Below are positions 35,669 through 44,275 of a stretch of DNA of 64,000 nucleotides, piece by piece. Location of the stretch: the NCBI RefSeq assembly GCF_900094735.1, contig NZ_FMBM01000003.1:62001-126000 (forward strand), in the 5' to 3' direction. The notes beneath the pieces are model-generated. The model ran no database searches and had not been told where the DNA came from. It saw only the letters and a program-made list of their open reading frames with translations. Every line of letters starts with the position of its first letter. Positions within the stretch are counted from its first letter, which is position 1. The position numbers were made by a program, and so were the translations under genes. Origin of the DNA: Saliniramus fredricksonii. GTDB lineage: Bacteria; Pseudomonadota; Alphaproteobacteria; Rhizobiales; Beijerinckiaceae.

Positions 35669-35899
35669 AAGGGTATCATCCATCTGTCCGGAATCTGCGG
35701 GCTGACCCGGATGCGCGCCGCAGCGGCGGTGACGCTGTGAGCGCCCCCCGTGATGCACGGATGGCGACGCGCCGGCCCCGGGCATTGCGCCCGTCACCGT
35801 GAGGATGATCGATCTGTATCTGGCACAAACCATCTGCACTCCTCGCGCCGGCCATGCGCACGAAGAGACAGGTCAGATGACGAATGATCGTCGAAGAGC

Positions 35900-35985
35900 C
35901 CGTTCCCTACGCCGGCATTGCCCGGATCAGGTTCGATGGGTTGGCGGATCGCGCCTCTCAGCCCTCACGGGCACCCCAACGGCAG
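35900..35985 (-). promoter_or_regulatory. TPP riboswitch (THI box)
   Basis: Transcribed on the minus strand. It contains the consensus elements in order: GGGGTGCCC, GGGCTGAGAGG, AACCCATCGAACCTGATC, then CGGGCAATGCCGGCGTAGGG. These are the P2/P3 and P4/P5 ligand-binding parts of the thiamine-pyrophosphate aptamer. It lies about 230 bases upstream of the binding-protein gene, so the importer should be repressed when TPP is plentiful. The expression platform is not evident. Confidence 0.97.
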
Positions 35986-36017
35986 GCACGACGTTAACCG
36001 GACCGAATGCGAACCGC

Positions 36018-36082
36018 AAGAGCTCGTATGAAGAGCTCGTATGAAGAGCTCGTATGAAGAGCTTGCATGAAGAGCTTGCATG
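36018..36082. repeat. Five 13-base tandem repeats
   Basis: Unit AAGAGCTCGTATG three times (36018-36056), then AAGAGCTTGCATG twice (36057-36082). The two versions differ at two positions. The unit is not a multiple of three and lies between the riboswitch and the EAL gene, upstream of the aptamer for minus-strand transcription. Confidence 0.97.
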
Positions 36083-36421
36083 AAGAGTGCGCAGCGAGAT
36101 TTCGCAGCACGGCCGGCACATCCCGGATCGCCCGCGCCGCACAATCAATAAATGACAACCTTCCGGAAATTACACCGAGAAACAAGCGGTTCTATTAATT
36201 TGCATAAATAATCAGAAAACACTTCTTCGCCTACTCTCCCGGTGTTTCCGGGGCGGCCCTGTCGTCGCATGACGGCCCCTGCGGAAACACGTATGGTTCG
36301 TCCGCCCTGTCACGGACAAACGGGGGGGGCGGAGCCGGCAATCATCCGCCCCCCGCCGCACAACGGGTCCAAGACGGGCCATACGGATCACCCGAACACG
36401 GACCAGGTCGAGGCAGAACCG

Positions 36422-37300
36422 ATGGATCAGCAAATACGGATCACGAACCATGATCTGCCTGATCGTCCTGCCCACCATACAACGGGAACAGGGACTGCCA
36501 TGGGCGACAAAGCGCCGGGCAAGTACATTGGACCGGTCTCGACGACCGAGCTGGAACTGTTCTACCAGCCGCAGGTCGCGCGTCTCGACAACCGGGTGAT
36601 TTCGGTGGAAGCCCTGCTGCGCCGCAAGCATCCGCATGAAGGATGGCTCGGCCCTTGGGAAGTGCTGGATCTGCTGCACAAGCCAGACGAATTGCGGGCA
36701 CTCGACTGGTGGGTCCTGGAACGCGCCTGTCGTGACGCCAGGGCCTGGCCCGGCCTCAGCGTCAGCGTCAACATCTGCGCCCCGCATTTCGCGCATGCCG
36801 GCTTCGCAGAAGAGGCGATCGCACGGGTCGACGCCTCGGGACTCGCCCGCGATCGCGTGGAGCTGGAACTGATCGAAAACGCCTATATTCGCGATTTCGA
36901 CCGCGCTGCGGCGAATATCGCGATCTTGCGCAAAGCGGGCATCAGGATTGCGCTCGACGATTTCGGCACCGGCTATTCCAGCCTGACCTATCTGATGAAC
37001 CTCGCGATCGACAAGGTGAAGATCGACAAATCCTTCATCAAGGACGTTCATCTGATGCGTTCAGCGGCGATCGTCCAGTCCATCGTGGCGCTGTCGCGAT
37101 CGCTGGGAATGCGCGTGACGGCAGAGGGAGTGGAGACGCAGGAACAACACAGGATCCTGCGCGGATCCGGCTGCCACTTCCTTCAGGGATTTCTGTTCTC
37201 GCACCCGGTCTGCGCCGATGACATCACCGCGCTGATCGCCGATTCCGGCGGCATGGCGATCCTGCCTGCCGGTGCAAACGCCGCCGATCAGCTGCCCTGA
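36422..37300 (+). CDS. EAL-domain c-di-GMP phosphodiesterase
   Basis: Cytosolic EAL protein of 292 residues with no GGDEF or sensory domain, only a polar N-terminus. All catalytic motifs are kept: VEALLRR, SVNICAPHF, LELIENAYI, ALDDFGTGYSS, DKVKIDKSFI, VTAEGVETQEQ and LQGFLFSHP, so it should hydrolyse c-di-GMP. The ATG at 36422 follows GAGG by about 8 bases; a later in-frame ATG (36500) is possible. It overlaps the convergent histidine-kinase gene by 13 bases. Neighbouring PilZ and receiver genes suggest a local c-di-GMP module. Confidence 0.9.
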   Translation: MDQQIRITNHDLPDRPAHHTTGTGTAMGDKAPGKYIGPVSTTELELFYQPQVARLDNRVISVEALLRRKHPHEGWLGPWEVLDLLHKPDELRALDWWVLERACRDARAWPGLSVSVNICAPHFAHAGFAEEAIARVDASGLARDRVELELIENAYIRDFDRAAANIAILRKAGIRIALDDFGTGYSSLTYLMNLAIDKVKIDKSFIKDVHLMRSAAIVQSIVALSRSLGMRVTAEGVETQEQHRILRGSGCHFLQGFLFSHPVCADDITALIADSGGMAILPAGANAADQLP

Positions 37301-39645
37301 CGCAAGAATGCCCCGAGCGCGGCATTGACATCCACGATCTCCTCCGCGATCGCATCGGCCTCGCACGCCGTGATCACCGCCCCGCCTTCCCTCGCGCCGT
37401 TTTCGTAGTCTGACAGCATGTGCGCGAGCTCCACCGCACCCACATTCAGACTGATCGAGCGCAGCGCATGGGATGCTGCGGCAAGATGCTCGGCATTGCG
37501 TGCTTCGACCGCTTCGCGCAACTCCGCCAGCCGCCTTTGCGATTCGCTGGCAAACAGCCCCACCACCCGCTCGGCAATCACCTTTGACCCGCCGGCAGCA
37601 TCGATCAGATCTTCCAGAACCGCCGGATCGATCGGCCCGTCCGCCGGTTCCGTTGCGGCCTGCAGAACCCCGGTTTCCGGCGCGGCGCGACCCGCCTGCC
37701 GACGCGCCGCCGGCAGATGGTGCATCAGGGTCTCCTGCAATTGCGCGAGCGTGAAGGGTTTCGACAAAGCCGCATCCATGCCCGCCTCGCGCCAGGCCTG
37801 TGCCTGCGCGCCGACCACATGCGCGGTGAGCGCCACGATCGAAACCGGCGCGCGCCCCTGCCGAACCTCCCGGACGCGGATTTCGCGGGTCGCCGCATAG
37901 CCGTCGAGGCCGGGCATCCAGCCATCCATCAGCACCAGATCGTAACCGCCCCCCTCCAGCGCCGCCACGGCTTCATGCCCGTCCTGCACACAATCGGGCG
38001 TGATGCCGAAGTGCCCGAGTGCCGCGCGCGCCACCGCCAGATTGGTCTCGCTGTCATCAGCCACGAGCACCCGGGCAGCCGAGAAATCCAGCTGCGCGAT
38101 CTGCGCCGCCGCGGTTTCCTGCCCGGATGTCGAGACCGCGCAGCCGGGCAGGGTGAACCGAAAACACGTGCCCTCCCCCTCGACGCTCTCCAGTTCCATC
38201 ACGCCGCCCATCTCCTCGACGAGGTGCCGCGCGATGGAGAGGCCCAGCCCGGTCCCGCCATAGCTGCGATGCGTGGTCTGGTCGGCCTGGGTGAAAGCTT
38301 CGAAGATCGCATCCTGCTTGTCCGGCGGGATGCCGATCCCGCTGTCGCGCACCGTGAAGCAGACCCTTTGTGCATCTTCCGGCAGTGGCGCGACGCTGAT
38401 CCCGACCGCGCCTTCGCCCGTGAATTTGATAGCGTTCGCGACGAGGTTGGAGACCACCTGTCCCAGCCGCACCGGATCCGCCATGACACCGCGTCCCGGT
38501 TCGAGCGCATTCTCGCAGGTGAATGCCAGCCCCTTCTCGCGCGCCGCATCGCCATAGAGCGCATGCACCGCCGCGATCGTCTCGCCGGGATCATGCGGCT
38601 CGGGTACGATGTCGAGCTTGCCGGCTTCGATCTTCGAGAAATCCAGAATGTCGTTGATGATGGCAAGCAGATTGCGCCCTGATCGCACGATCATCTGAGC
38701 CTTGTGCCGCTCCGCATCCGCAAGGCGCCCTTCGGCGAGGAGTTCGGCCATGACAAGCACCCCGTTCATCGGCGTGCGGATTTCATGGCTCATGGTGGCG
38801 AGGAAGGCGGATTTCGCCGCATTGGCCGCATCCGCTTCGGCAGCGGCGCGCTGGTAATCGGCGGTGCGTTCACGCACCTCCTGCTCGAGATCCGCACGAT
38901 GGCGCGCGAGTGCGGCATCGCGCTGGGCGATATCGGCGATCATCCGGTTGAATCCGGCGATCAGCAGATCGATCTCCCGCCCCGCCCGCGCCGGGACATC
39001 GAGCGGTCGCGCCGCGACCTGTTCGCGCGGCCCCCGGCCCAGGCCGCTCATGGCGGCACTCAGGAGCGCGAGCGGACGGGTGATGGCGCGCTGCAGGGGC
39101 AGGACGATAAGCAGCGCGATCACGAGCGCGAGCAGCGCGCCGATCAGGGTGACGCCCACCGCATCGCGCAGCTTTGCCGGCAAATCCCGCGTATCGGCGA
39201 TCAGCCGCAATTCCCCGATCTCTCGGCCGCCGCGTGTCACCGGCGTGACGATGGCGATGGTCTGCGCGAAAAACAGATCCCGCAGGGCGAGCGCCGCATC
39301 GGGCCCTTCCAGGACGGCCCCCCCGGCCAGCAATTCCGTGCGCCCGCTGCGCGCCATGATCCGGCCGTCGGAATCACGGATGGCGACATGGACGAGCCCG
39401 TCGATGCGTCCCACCGAGGCGAGCGCCGATTGCACGGCACGATCATCCCCGCGCCGCATGCCCTCTGCAGCCGCCCCGGCGAGGACATTGGCCTGAGCGA
39501 CGAGAACATCGCGCTTGGCCTCGCCATAGCGAACCAGCTCGTTCCAGCCGGCGAAAACAAGCGCCACAGCCTGGGCAGCCGCGATCGCGATGGCGATCAT
39601 CAGCAGCAGGCGGGTACGGATCGTCGTTCCGGATGGGCGTGTCAT
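37288..39645 (-). CDS. Hybrid sensor histidine kinase with REC and Hpt domains
   Basis: Membrane-bound kinase of 785 residues. Two membrane helices (about residues 10-32 and 165-187) flank a periplasmic sensor domain; a HAMP region follows (ITRPLALLSAAM). The HisKA H-box is FLATMSHEIRTPMNGVL, then N-box LVANAIKFT, G1 VRDSGIGIPPD and G2 GTGLGLSIA. The receiver domain (VLVADDSETNLAVAR) has the phospho-Asp in LVLMDGWMPGLDG. A C-terminal Hpt domain has the His in AAASHALRSISLNVGA. It can thus run a His-Asp-His relay and pass the phosphate to another receiver, for which the divergent REC protein is a natural candidate. Confidence 0.93.
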   Translation of the reverse strand: MTRPSGTTIRTRLLLMIAIAIAAAQAVALVFAGWNELVRYGEAKRDVLVAQANVLAGAAAEGMRRGDDRAVQSALASVGRIDGLVHVAIRDSDGRIMARSGRTELLAGGAVLEGPDAALALRDLFFAQTIAIVTPVTRGGREIGELRLIADTRDLPAKLRDAVGVTLIGALLALVIALLIVLPLQRAITRPLALLSAAMSGLGRGPREQVAARPLDVPARAGREIDLLIAGFNRMIADIAQRDAALARHRADLEQEVRERTADYQRAAAEADAANAAKSAFLATMSHEIRTPMNGVLVMAELLAEGRLADAERHKAQMIVRSGRNLLAIINDILDFSKIEAGKLDIVPEPHDPGETIAAVHALYGDAAREKGLAFTCENALEPGRGVMADPVRLGQVVSNLVANAIKFTGEGAVGISVAPLPEDAQRVCFTVRDSGIGIPPDKQDAIFEAFTQADQTTHRSYGGTGLGLSIARHLVEEMGGVMELESVEGEGTCFRFTLPGCAVSTSGQETAAAQIAQLDFSAARVLVADDSETNLAVARAALGHFGITPDCVQDGHEAVAALEGGGYDLVLMDGWMPGLDGYAATREIRVREVRQGRAPVSIVALTAHVVGAQAQAWREAGMDAALSKPFTLAQLQETLMHHLPAARRQAGRAAPETGVLQAATEPADGPIDPAVLEDLIDAAGGSKVIAERVVGLFASESQRRLAELREAVEARNAEHLAAASHALRSISLNVGAVELAHMLSDYENGAREGGAVITACEADAIAEEIVDVNAALGAFLRQGS

Positions 39646-39939
39646 GCGCCGATGATGACCCGCAACCCCTAAGATTTCTTATGCAGATGGCTTCCCGCAA
39701 CAACAAAAACCAATCTTGAAGCACTAATCACATGATAATACAACTAAAATTATAATTCCATTGCCCTCATAAGCTTCATGAACTTCAAAAAACAATTCTC
39801 TATTGCCCGGATATCTGCCCTGGCGATACGCAACGGATGCTTCTTCGAGCAACCGGTCAATTCACCAAAGAATTCGTTCAGCCTTTTCCGTTATCTCCGC
39901 ACATGCATGGCCACTGGTGACGCGACAGGAGATGCCGGA

Positions 39940-40389
39940 ATGGGTGACCCGCATGAAACGAAACAGCGCTTCCGCTTCGTCCTGGACGAAGCCGTGAGCC
40001 TGCTCGTCATCGATGACGACCCGATCCAGCGGGAGTTCTCGCAGGTTTATCTGGCATCGCCCGTGGCGGAGGTCCACACGGTCGAATCGGCTGAAGAAGC
40101 GCTTTCGGCTCTCGAGGCGCAATGTTTCGACATCGCGCTGGTCGATGTCGATCTCGATGGCATGGACGGCATCTCGCTGGTGCGGCAGTTACGCGCCGAT
40201 CACCGTTTCGACGATATGGCGATCATGGTCATCACCGGGCGCGAGGACATGGCCTCGATTGACGCTGCCTTCGATGCCGGCGCGACATCATTCGCGGTCA
40301 AGCCGATGAACTGGCGGCTGCTCAGCCATCAGATCAAGTTCCTGCTGCGCGCGCATCGCGCCCTTGGCGGCGCTACCGCCCATGCCTGA
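39940..40389 (+). CDS. Single-domain response regulator (REC)
   Basis: Receiver of 149 residues without an output domain. Acidic pocket in LLVIDDDPIQ, phospho-acceptor Asp in ALVDVDLDGMDG, Thr in MVITGRE and Lys in FAVKPMNW. An AGGAG element precedes the ATG at 39940 by 9 bases; an in-frame ATG at 39907 is less well placed. It lies divergent to the hybrid kinase with a 294-base gap and directly upstream of the PilZ gene, 20 bases away, so it probably shares that transcript. It may accept phosphate from the kinase Hpt domain. Confidence 0.87.
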   Translation: MGDPHETKQRFRFVLDEAVSLLVIDDDPIQREFSQVYLASPVAEVHTVESAEEALSALEAQCFDIALVDVDLDGMDGISLVRQLRADHRFDDMAIMVITGREDMASIDAAFDAGATSFAVKPMNWRLLSHQIKFLLRAHRALGGATAHA

Positions 40390-40409
40390 ATACCGTATTG
40401 GAGGATGCG

Positions 40410-40772
40410 ATGGACAAGACCCGGTCTGATGACGCGCCATGGCCGGGTCACGCGCCCGGGCAGGAGCGCAGGGGCGCGACACGGCGAAACCTGCGAATTC
40501 CCTCGCTGATCTTCGATCCGGCGCAGGACATCCGCCTGCCCTGCACACTGGTCAATCTCTCGGCAACGGGGGCGGGCCTTCAGATCGACCGCAAGAGCGC
40601 GTTGCCGGAGCGCTTCGTTCTTCTGATCGCGGGAGCCGAGGCATTGAAGCGCGCCTGTATCTGCGTGCGGCGCAACGGCCGCAATGTCGGCGTCCGATTC
40701 AACGACGCCCAGTTCGCTTGCAAAAAACAGGATACTTCGGATTCCCGACAATTCGCTTCAAACAATCTTTAA
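40410..40772 (+). CDS. PilZ-domain c-di-GMP receptor
   Basis: Small PilZ protein of 120 residues. The c-di-GMP motifs are both visible: the RxxxR in QERRGATRRNLRIP and the N-x-S-x-x-G in VNLSATGAG. There is no other domain, so it probably acts by binding a partner. GGAGG precedes the ATG at 40410 by about 5 bases. It follows the receiver gene with a 20-base gap and precedes the TadG-like gene by 125 bases. Together with the EAL gene it makes a local c-di-GMP input and output pair. Confidence 0.86.
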   Translation: MDKTRSDDAPWPGHAPGQERRGATRRNLRIPSLIFDPAQDIRLPCTLVNLSATGAGLQIDRKSALPERFVLLIAGAEALKRACICVRRNGRNVGVRFNDAQFACKKQDTSDSRQFASNNL

Positions 40773-40776
40773 TGAA

Positions 40777-40808
40777 TCAGCGCATCTTACGTTTCGTAAT
40801 CTGCGCTG
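40777..40808. terminator. Imperfect hairpin after the pilZ gene
   Basis: TCAGCGCA with TGCGCTGA forms an outer stem and TTACG with CGTAA an inner one, separated by a two-base internal loop, with a TTT apex. It starts just after the pilZ stop. No clear U tract follows, so it may be a regulatory hairpin rather than a terminator. Confidence 0.45.
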
Positions 40809-40897
40809 AATTGCTTGCAAAACGATCAATCAATTCTTGCCGCAACGATATGAGAGACCACCGACAGCGCAACCGTGCTGTCATCGAGGAGACAGCC

Positions 40898-42214
40898 ATG
40901 CCGGCAATCGGCAAGATCACCTCGCTTTTCCGGGCGTCCTGGCGCAGAAGGCTGCGCACCGATACACGCGGCAGCGTTGCCATTGTCGCAGCGCTCTCCC
41001 TGCCTCTGCTTGCCGCAATGGCCGGCCTTGCGGTCGATCTGTCGCGCATGACGATGACCCGGGCCAGTCTCCAGAACATCGCCGATCATCTGGCTCTCTC
41101 CGGCGCACGCGAAATGCAGCTGCGGCAACGCGATCTCGCGGCGCTGGAGGCGTATCTGGAAGCGCGCGGGCGCAGCCATGTCGCGGAGGAAGGGCTCGTC
41201 GCCGATATCAGCGCGTTGATCGACAAGCATGAACACAGTGTGCGCATCGTTTTCGAAGGCTATCCCGAAACACTCTTCATCAAGGCTCTGCGTGGCGAGA
41301 CCTCCGTTGTTTCCGTCGAGGCGGTCGCCATGTCGGTGGGCGGGGAGTACCCGCTCTGCCTCGTGACCCTGGATGAGAGCGCAAACCACAGCATGCAGTT
41401 CAGCACCCGTACCCGCGTCGACGCGCCCGGCTGCGCCTTCTACGCCAATTCGACGCACCATCGCGCGGTTCATATCCAGGGCAATTCAACGCTCGAGGCC
41501 GCGCTCGTCTGCGCAACTGGCGGGATCGCGACCAGCGGCGCCTTCAGCTCGAGCGCGCATCGCGAAACGGATTGCCCGCCGGTCGCTGATCCGCTGCGCA
41601 GCCGTGCACTCCCAGAGCCGGGGCCGTGCATCATGGATGGGCGCAACCGTATCAGTGACCGCCGCATTCTCGATCCGGGAACCTATTGCGGCGTGATCGA
41701 GTTGCGACCAGGCGCGGATATCGAATTGCGCCCCGGGAACTACGTTTTTGCCGGCGCGCTGCGGATCTTCGACGGTGCGCGGCTTGCGGGAGATGAGGTC
41801 AACCTGCATTTCCATGGCGTCGGCCCGGATCACAACATCGTTCTAACTGTCGGTCGCGAGGCGCACATCGCGCTCACGGCACCGCGTAGCGGCTCCATGG
41901 CCGGGCTGCTACTGACCGGGCAGCAACCAAGTGGTGGTCACCAGCGCTACTATTTCGGCAGCGCACACGCATCGGTTCTGACGGGCACGATCTATCTCCC
42001 CGACGGGCATTTTTCCGTGGGTTCCGGCGTCACCATCGCTGATCGCTCCCCCTTCACCATTATCGTGGCGCAGCGTTTTACGCTGCAACAGGGGCCGGAA
42101 CTGAGCTTCGAAGGCGAAACCGGAATCGTGCTCAATACCGATTACCACCTCTCGGATGTCCCGATCCCGCCGGGCCTTGGCCCCAATGGCGGATCGATCG
42201 TGCTCACCCGCTGA
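40898..42214 (+). CDS. TadG-like pilus-assembly protein
   Basis: Protein of 438 residues with an N-terminal TadE/TadG membrane segment (GSVAIVAALSLPLLAAMAG) followed by LAVDLSRMTMTRASLQNIAD, the typical Tad-associated pattern. The periplasmic part begins with YPLCLVTLDESANHSM. It contains Cys pairs and a long repeat-like beta-rich region (GNSTLEAALVC, then LDPGTYCGVIELRPGADIEL), possibly a beta-solenoid. GAGGAG precedes the ATG at 40898 by about 7 bases. No other Tad gene lies within 25 kb on this side, so it is a second, separate Tad-related locus next to signalling genes. Confidence 0.82.
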   Translation: MPAIGKITSLFRASWRRRLRTDTRGSVAIVAALSLPLLAAMAGLAVDLSRMTMTRASLQNIADHLALSGAREMQLRQRDLAALEAYLEARGRSHVAEEGLVADISALIDKHEHSVRIVFEGYPETLFIKALRGETSVVSVEAVAMSVGGEYPLCLVTLDESANHSMQFSTRTRVDAPGCAFYANSTHHRAVHIQGNSTLEAALVCATGGIATSGAFSSSAHRETDCPPVADPLRSRALPEPGPCIMDGRNRISDRRILDPGTYCGVIELRPGADIELRPGNYVFAGALRIFDGARLAGDEVNLHFHGVGPDHNIVLTVGREAHIALTAPRSGSMAGLLLTGQQPSGGHQRYYFGSAHASVLTGTIYLPDGHFSVGSGVTIADRSPFTIIVAQRFTLQQGPELSFEGETGIVLNTDYHLSDVPIPPGLGPNGGSIVLTR

Positions 42215-42240
42215 CGCGGATTCTTCCGAACAGACGTGAA

Positions 42241-42272
42241 CGCGCCCGGTCCACCGGAATGGACCGGGCGCG
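42241..42272. terminator. Bidirectional hairpin between convergent genes
   Basis: A 12-base perfect inverted repeat (CGCGCCCGGTCC and GGACCGGGCGCG) with an 8-base loop lies between the TadG-like gene and the convergent gabD. There is no strong U tract on either side. Confidence 0.65.
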
Positions 42273-42296
42273 AAGGCAGTCAGCCGTTGCTCGGCC

Positions 42297-43787
42297 TCAA
42301 TCGATGCCGCCGAGGCAGAGGAACTTCATCTCGAGATAATCGTCGATCCCGTATTTCGAGCCTTCGCGCCCGACGCCACTCTCCTTGACGCCGCCGAAGG
42401 GTGCGACTTCGTTGGAGAAGACGCCGACATTGATCGAGACGATGCCGTATTCCAGCGCCTCCCCCACACGCCAGACGCGGCCCACGTCTCGGGAATAGAA
42501 ATAAGCGGCGAGGCCGAATTCGGTGTCGTTGGCCATGCGGATCGCCTCCGCCTCGTCCTTGAAGCGGAAGACCGGGGCGAGCGGCCCGAAGGTCTCCTCG
42601 CGGGCCACCTTCATCTGCGGCGTGACATCCGCGAGCACGGTGGGCTTGTAGAAGCTGCCACCCAGCGGATGGCGTTCCCCGCCGGTGAGCACCTTCGCGC
42701 CCTTGCCCGTCGCGTCCTTGATATGATCCTCGACCTTGGCCACCGCCGCATCGTCGATCAGCGGCCCGATCTGCGAACCGTCCTCGAAACCGTCGGCCAC
42801 CTTCAGATTTTCGGTCGCGGCGGCGAGCTTCTTCACGAAGGCATCGTAGATCCCGTCCTGCACGAGGATGCGGTTGGCGCAGACGCAGGTCTGCCCGGTA
42901 TTGCGGAATTTCGAGGCGATCGCCCCCTCGACGGCGGCATCGACATCCGCATCGTCGAAGACGATAAAGGGCGCGTTGCCGCCCAGCTCCATCGAGACCT
43001 TCTTCACCGTGCCGGCGGAGGCCGCCATCAGCTGCTTGCCGACTTCGGTGGAGCCGGTAAAGGTGATCTTGCGCACGATCGGATTCGTCGTGAGCTCTTC
43101 GCCGATTGCACTGGCAGAACCGGTGACGATGCTGAACACGCCCTTGGGGATACCCGCGCGCTCGCCGAGTTCCGCCAGGGCCAGCGCGGAATAGGGCGTC
43201 GCGGAGGCGGGCTTGAGCACCATGGTGCAGCCGGCTGCGAGCGCCGGGCCGGCCTTGCGCCCGATCATCGCATTGGGGAAATTCCACGGTGTGATCGCAC
43301 CGCATACGCCGACCGGCTGCTTGATGACCATCATCCGGCGCCCGGCCACGGGCGAGGGGATGGTGTCGCCATAGATGCGCTTGCCTTCCTCGGCGAACCA
43401 CTGGATGAAGCTTGCGCCATAGGCAATTTCACCGCGCGCTTCCGCCAGCGGCTTGCCGCCCTCCGCCGTCATGATGCGGGCGAGATCCTCCTGATTCTCC
43501 ATCATCAGGTCGAACCAGCGGATCAGGATGGCATGGCGCTCCTTGGCAGTGCGCGCACGCCAGTCGACGAGGGCGCGTTCCGCCGCCTCGATCGCCCGCC
43601 GCGTCTCGCCCTTGCCACCCTTGGGCACCGTCCCGATGACGGCACCGGTCGCGGGATTGCGTACATCCAGCGTCGCGGAATCATCAGCTCCGACCCAGGC
43701 GCCGTCAATGTAATTGGCCTGCCGCAACAGGCTCGGATCCTTCAATGCGAGCGGATTGTCCTTGTTCACACCTGTCTTGGCGTCCAT
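42297..43787 (-). CDS. gabD: Succinate-semialdehyde dehydrogenase
   Basis: NAD(P)-dependent aldehyde dehydrogenase of 496 residues that oxidises succinate semialdehyde to succinate. Motifs: the nucleotide-binding ITFTGSTEVGKQL, catalytic Glu in VSMELGGNAPFIV, catalytic Cys in FRNTGQTCVCANRI and APFGGVKESGVGREGSKYG at the C-terminus. TPWNFPNAMIGRKAGPALAA is the usual SSADH signature. The gene is intact and sits on the same strand as a CsbD gene and a GntP permease, 1-2 kb from a convergent iron dehydrogenase, which points to gamma-hydroxybutyrate or GABA degradation. Confidence 0.93.
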   Translation of the reverse strand: MDAKTGVNKDNPLALKDPSLLRQANYIDGAWVGADDSATLDVRNPATGAVIGTVPKGGKGETRRAIEAAERALVDWRARTAKERHAILIRWFDLMMENQEDLARIMTAEGGKPLAEARGEIAYGASFIQWFAEEGKRIYGDTIPSPVAGRRMMVIKQPVGVCGAITPWNFPNAMIGRKAGPALAAGCTMVLKPASATPYSALALAELGERAGIPKGVFSIVTGSASAIGEELTTNPIVRKITFTGSTEVGKQLMAASAGTVKKVSMELGGNAPFIVFDDADVDAAVEGAIASKFRNTGQTCVCANRILVQDGIYDAFVKKLAAATENLKVADGFEDGSQIGPLIDDAAVAKVEDHIKDATGKGAKVLTGGERHPLGGSFYKPTVLADVTPQMKVAREETFGPLAPVFRFKDEAEAIRMANDTEFGLAAYFYSRDVGRVWRVGEALEYGIVSINVGVFSNEVAPFGGVKESGVGREGSKYGIDDYLEMKFLCLGGID

Positions 43788-43927
43788 GATACCCTCCCCT
43801 TTAACGTCGCGCAGCGCCCGTAACGGCGCTGCGCAAGCTATCTTCTATGAATTACTTTTCGGCAGCCTTCGGCTTGCGCCGATTGGCCCAGCGTAAAGTG
43901 GCTGCCGGCGCGACGCAAATGCCCGGA

Positions 43928-44128
43928 TCAGCCCAGTTCCCTGCTCCAGGAATCGACCTGCTTTTCCGCCTCTTCGCGGGCAATGCCGTAGCGCTCCTGA
44001 ACCACGCCGACAAGTTGATCGCGACTGCCTGCGGCGCGCTCAAGATCGTCATCGGTGAGTTCACCCCATTTTTCACGCGCCTTGCCGGTATATTGCTTCC
44101 ACTGGCCCTTGATCTGATCCCAGTTCAT
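43928..44128 (-). CDS. CsbD-family stress protein
   Basis: Small hydrophilic protein of 66 residues with the CsbD pattern MNWDQIKGQWKQYTGKAREK, then TDDDLERAAGSRDQLVGVVQ. It is a general stress protein family of unknown mechanism. GGAG lies 6 bases before the ATG at 44128. It stands between gabD and the GntP permease but is probably not functionally linked to them. Confidence 0.9.
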   Translation of the reverse strand: MNWDQIKGQWKQYTGKAREKWGELTDDDLERAAGSRDQLVGVVQERYGIAREEAEKQVDSWSRELG

Positions 44129-44275
44129 GTCTCTCTCCATCGATGCTGATGTCTTGTGCCGGAGCCGGTTTTCATGGCTCGCACGGGCAGCGCCATCCGC
44201 TGCCTGTCGCATCGATAACGGGCTCGCATGCGTCACGGTTCCAGCGGCGCGCGATAATGCGTCGGAGACTGCGCG

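Larger units (their letters stand above)
35669..36421. other. Control region with riboswitch and 13-base repeats
   Basis: This 753-base stretch separates the thiY start from the EAL gene. It holds the thiY leader with a frame that remains open back to 35833, the TPP riboswitch (35900-35985), five 13-base tandem repeats (36018-36082) and the promoter side of the EAL gene. No clear intrinsic terminator was found between riboswitch and thiY. Confidence 0.7.

Noticed and set aside
36018-36082. CRISPR array
   Set aside because: The units are only 13 bases long and directly adjacent without spacers, and no cas gene is present.
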